DNA of 7,674 bases from an uncultured Clostridia bacterium. Its GTDB lineage: Bacteria > Bacillota > Clostridia > Christensenellales > Borkfalkiaceae. The stretch lies in the NCBI GenBank assembly GCA_944372565.1, contig CALVZR010000032.1:1-7674 (forward strand). The letters run 5' to 3'. The notes beneath the pieces were generated by a model that searched no databases, was not told the DNA's origin, and worked only from the letters and a program-made list of their open reading frames with translations. Numbering within the stretch: position 1 is the stretch's first letter; each line of letters begins with the position of its first letter. Shown piece after piece: positions 5,944 to 7,674 of this stretch. The translations under genes were made by a program, and so were the position numbers.

Positions 5944-6111
5944 AATTACCGGGTTTCCCCGGTCTCTTTCTGCGGGCGAAAGGCGCCCGCGCCCCTGCCG
6001 GAAAAAGCGGTTTCGCACTTCGCAATCCTTTGCGTTCTCGCAGCGACCGAACGCTCTCTGAAAAAGTTTTGCGCGCTACTTGTCATTTCCCTTTGCGGCT
6101 ATCCTTGCTGT
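5882..6111 (-). promoter_or_regulatory. Threonine T-box riboswitch leader of thrS
   Basis: About 230 nt of leader lie between the promoter and the thrS ribosome binding site. Elements in transcript order: GGGAAA, then AGTA of the specifier-loop motif; CGCGC pairing with GTGCG; the apical stem I hairpin GCGTTC/GAACGC preceded by CAGAGA; the specifier ACC (6011-6009, preceded by GAA), a threonine codon read by tRNA-Thr(GGU); a stem III-like hairpin (GCGGGCG/CGCCCGC); an ACCGGG-GAAA-CCCGGT hairpin; the T-box AAGGTGGAACCGCG (5943-5930); and the terminator. Uncharged tRNA-Thr is expected to pair with specifier and T-box bulge, form the antiterminator and allow thrS transcription (established T-box mechanism). 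The specifier agrees with the gene product, which supports the fold. Confidence 0.95.
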
Positions 6112-6117
6112 ATCTGT

Positions 6118-6146
6118 ATGATATACCCTTTTTCGGTTTTTGTCAA
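6118..6146 (-). promoter_or_regulatory. Promoter of thrS
   Basis: On the minus strand TTGACA (6146-6141), a 17-bp spacer and TATCAT (6123-6118) give a predicted start near 6111, right at the beginning of the T-box leader. The -35 box begins 6 bases after the stop codon of the YtxC-like gene. No terminator separates them, so read-through from that gene into the T-box leader is possible. Confidence 0.85.
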
Positions 6147-6152
6147 CTTTTT

Positions 6153-6878
6153 TTACGAAAAATATCCCCTGCCGAGGATGATTTTATCCCCGAAATATTC
6201 TTTGAGATACTTTTCGTCCGTGGCGGGCAGCGGGGAATGCACTTCCACCTCGCCGCACCCGGAAAGCAGCACTTCCCGCACGATGCGCCCCTCTTCCATT
6301 CCCTTATCCATCAGTTCGCCCCGCGTGAGGCGGCGGTACTGCGCGTCGTACACCTTTTCGTCCTCCACGAACACCTTGCGTTTCTTGTCTTCGAGCAGAT
6401 AGGTGATGAAGTCTTTGAGCTGCGAACCGCGGAAATATTCGGGCATACAGTTCACGATGCCCTGCCACTTGGCTTTGAGCGGCCGCAGGCGGAAATGGAA
6501 AATGCCGTCTATGGCGATATCCCCGAAGCCTTTGAGCCGCCCGTAGGTGTAGCGCTTATCCTCTTCGAGGTCGGCGGCGATGAGAGAGGTCATCAGCAGT
6601 TCCTTTTCGATGCCGCCCAGCCCGCCCGTGGGGATCCTGCGCTTGAAATAGTCGTACTTATAATTGACGGCGATCACGTCCGCCGCCTTGTCGCACAGTT
6701 CGCGCTTCACGATGTCCGCATAATATGCGGGGCACTCCACCGACAGCGCGCTCCGCCCGCCGGCGCGGGCGATCCCCGTGCGGCACTCCGCCTGTTCGAG
6801 CAGTTCGCTCAGCGTGAAGCGGATATAATCCAAATTCCCCTCGTTATAATCTTTGTCGGTTAAAATGATCTGAACCAT
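6153..6878 (-). CDS. ytxC: YtxC-like protein (putative sporulation-associated)
   Basis: 241 residues, soluble, no signal peptide or membrane helix. The middle and C-terminal parts follow the YtxC pattern: the hallmark IDGIFHFRLRPL (123-134), then an acidic helical stretch (QLKDFITYLLED, 153-164), a short beta-rich segment, and an ending of the form I-V-REVLLSGCGEVEVH...LKEYFGDKIILGRG. YtxC is a little-studied protein of endospore-forming Bacillota, and in Bacillus ytxC is a neighbour of thrS (family and synteny knowledge). The same neighbour here strengthens the assignment. The biochemical role is unknown. The ATG at 6878 has no visible Shine-Dalgarno sequence, unlike the other genes here. 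Its only upstream context is the ATPase gene ending 44 bases before, so translation may depend on that transcript. Being shorter than typical YtxC, it may lack part of the N-terminal region. Confidence 0.62.
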   Translation of the reverse strand: MVQIILTDKDYNEGNLDYIRFTLSELLEQAECRTGIARAGGRSALSVECPAYYADIVKRELCDKAADVIAVNYKYDYFKRRIPTGGLGGIEKELLMTSLIAADLEEDKRYTYGRLKGFGDIAIDGIFHFRLRPLKAKWQGIVNCMPEYFRGSQLKDFITYLLEDKKRKVFVEDEKVYDAQYRRLTRGELMDKGMEEGRIVREVLLSGCGEVEVHSPLPATDEKYLKEYFGDKIILGRGYFS

Positions 6879-6901
6879 ATATAATCTATTCTATGCTTTT
6901 C

Positions 6902-6921
6902 GGCGGTCATAATACGCCGCC
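6902..6921. repeat. Intercistronic GC-rich hairpin, possibly REP-like
   Basis: GGCGG (6902-6906) pairs with CCGCC (6917-6921) across a 10-nt loop, between the ATPase stop codon and the YtxC-like start. No U-tract follows on the minus strand, so it is not a good terminator. It shares CGCCGCCCCT with the hairpin at 1771-1807, the only other such palindrome-rich spacer here. A dispersed intergenic palindrome is possible, but two copies are weak evidence. Confidence 0.4.
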
Positions 6922-6922
6922 C

Positions 6923-7674
6923 CTACGCTTTTTTGAAAACTTTTTCGCGATTCGCGTCGTTTTTTCTGCCCGCAAACGCCCGGTAAAACGCCTTGTACGT
7001 TTCCGAAAGGAGCACCACCGTGGAGGCGGCGAGCACCGTTTTCACCCACGAAGCAAAGGAGAGCGGCGAAATGCCGAACGCCCCGTGCGCCACCTGCACG
7101 ATGAAGATGTGTATCACAAAGGCCGCGCCGAAGGCAAGGGGCATAAGCTTGTTGTTTTTCAGCCCCGAAAACGCGCTCTTCCTGCCCGTCTGGCGGCTGT
7201 TGAAGGCGTTGAAGAGCTGGAAGGTGATGAACAAGGTGAAAATCACCGCGCCCTTTTCGCTTTCCGCCGCGCCGATGAAATTGAACTTTTCCTGCAAAAT
7301 GAGCACCGCCGCCATATACGCGGCGTGCAGGAAGATCTGCAGAAACATCTTTTTCCCCACGATGTTTTCGGTGCGGGCGACGGGGCGGTTTTCCATCACG
7401 GAATCGTCCGCCGCTTCCAGCCCCAGCGTGAGGGCGGGCGGGCCGTCCATCACCACGTTGATCCAGAGGAGCTGCAGCGTGTTGAAGGGTGCGCTCTCCC
7501 CCGTGAAGAGCGAGATCACGATGAAAAAAACCGCCGCGAGGTTCACGGTGAGCTGGAAGAGGATGAACCGCTGCAGATTGCGGTAGACGTTCCGCCCGAA
7601 CGCCACCGCCTTCACCACCGTGGCGAAACTGTCGTTCAATAAGATGACGTCCGCCGCCTCCTTGGTGATCTGCG
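6923..7674 (-). CDS. PMCA-type calcium-translocating P-type ATPase, C-terminal part (partial)
   Basis: Frame open from the right edge to TAG at 6923-6925, giving 250 residues of a much longer (about 850-900 residue) pump. It begins at the end of the P domain (QITKEAADVILLNDSFATVV, the hinge motif before M5) and then contains M5 to M10. M5 has QLTVN; M6 has WINVVMDGPPALTLGLE with the conserved Asn and Asp of the calcium site. M8 has FNAFNSR, typical of plasma-membrane-type (P2B) pumps. M5 lacks the acidic residue of SERCA site I (A in TVNLAAV), which fits a single-site P2B-like calcium exporter. The phosphorylation site and ATP-binding loop lie beyond the edge. No start can be assigned. It may form an operon with the YtxC-like gene 44 bases downstream. 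Calcium as substrate is by family resemblance. Confidence 0.9.
   Translation of the reverse strand, partial: QITKEAADVILLNDSFATVVKAVAFGRNVYRNLQRFILFQLTVNLAAVFFIVISLFTGESAPFNTLQLLWINVVMDGPPALTLGLEAADDSVMENRPVARTENIVGKKMFLQIFLHAAYMAAVLILQEKFNFIGAAESEKGAVIFTLFITFQLFNAFNSRQTGRKSAFSGLKNNKLMPLAFGAAFVIHIFIVQVAHGAFGISPLSFASWVKTVLAASTVVLLSETYKAFYRAFAGRKNDANREKVFKKA

Noticed and set aside
6030..6863. Plus-strand open frame of about 277 codons opposite the YtxC-like gene
   Set aside because: It begins inside the T-box leader on the opposite strand, lacks a ribosome binding site, and has no recognisable domain. The minus-strand frame has the YtxC hallmark motif.

Overview
The window reads as chromosomal DNA from a moderately GC-rich, low-GC-lineage Gram-positive (Bacillota, probably class Clostridia, perhaps a gut Christensenellales-like lineage). 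The reasons are a T-box leader on thrS, strong AGGAGG-type ribosome binding sites, four sigma-A-type promoters with 17-bp spacers, a YtxC-like gene next to thrS as in sporulating Bacillota, and a FabT-like regulator paired with a DegV/FakB protein. The lineage assignment is inference. No mobile element, CRISPR array, tRNA or rRNA is visible.

Layout, left to right. Positions 1-60 may hold the last 19 codons of a plus-strand gene, followed by an intrinsic terminator (72-99). Facing it, on the minus strand, a near-consensus promoter (263-291) and a hairpin plus U-tract (105-136) bracket about 150 nt with no start-codon ORF: a candidate small RNA. Next is a two-gene plus-strand operon (458-1739): a FabT-like MarR regulator and an overlapping DegV/FakB fatty-acid-binding protein. 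It is driven by a perfect extended -10 promoter with a 19-bp palindrome just downstream of the start site. A very strong hairpin (1771-1807) separates it from the convergent minus-strand pair (3762-1824): an SLC45/sucrose-transporter-like MFS protein and a two-TM YcxB-like protein, with their own promoter at 3823-3851.

Upstream on the same strand is thrS (5866-3935), preceded by a complete threonine T-box leader with promoter, ACC specifier, antiterminator and terminator, and followed by a palindromic intrinsic terminator. Further upstream are a YtxC-like gene (6878-6153) and the C-terminal 250 residues of a PMCA-type calcium P-type ATPase running off the right edge (7674-6923).

How the parts fit: the regulator/FakB pair probably links exogenous fatty-acid uptake to repression of fatty-acid synthesis genes. 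thrS is controlled by uncharged tRNA-Thr. The transporter pair and the ATPase are membrane housekeeping genes of uncertain substrate or role. The most interesting items are the FabT-type operator placed on a fakB operon, the orphan small-RNA candidate, and the variant active-site motifs of the threonyl-tRNA synthetase.
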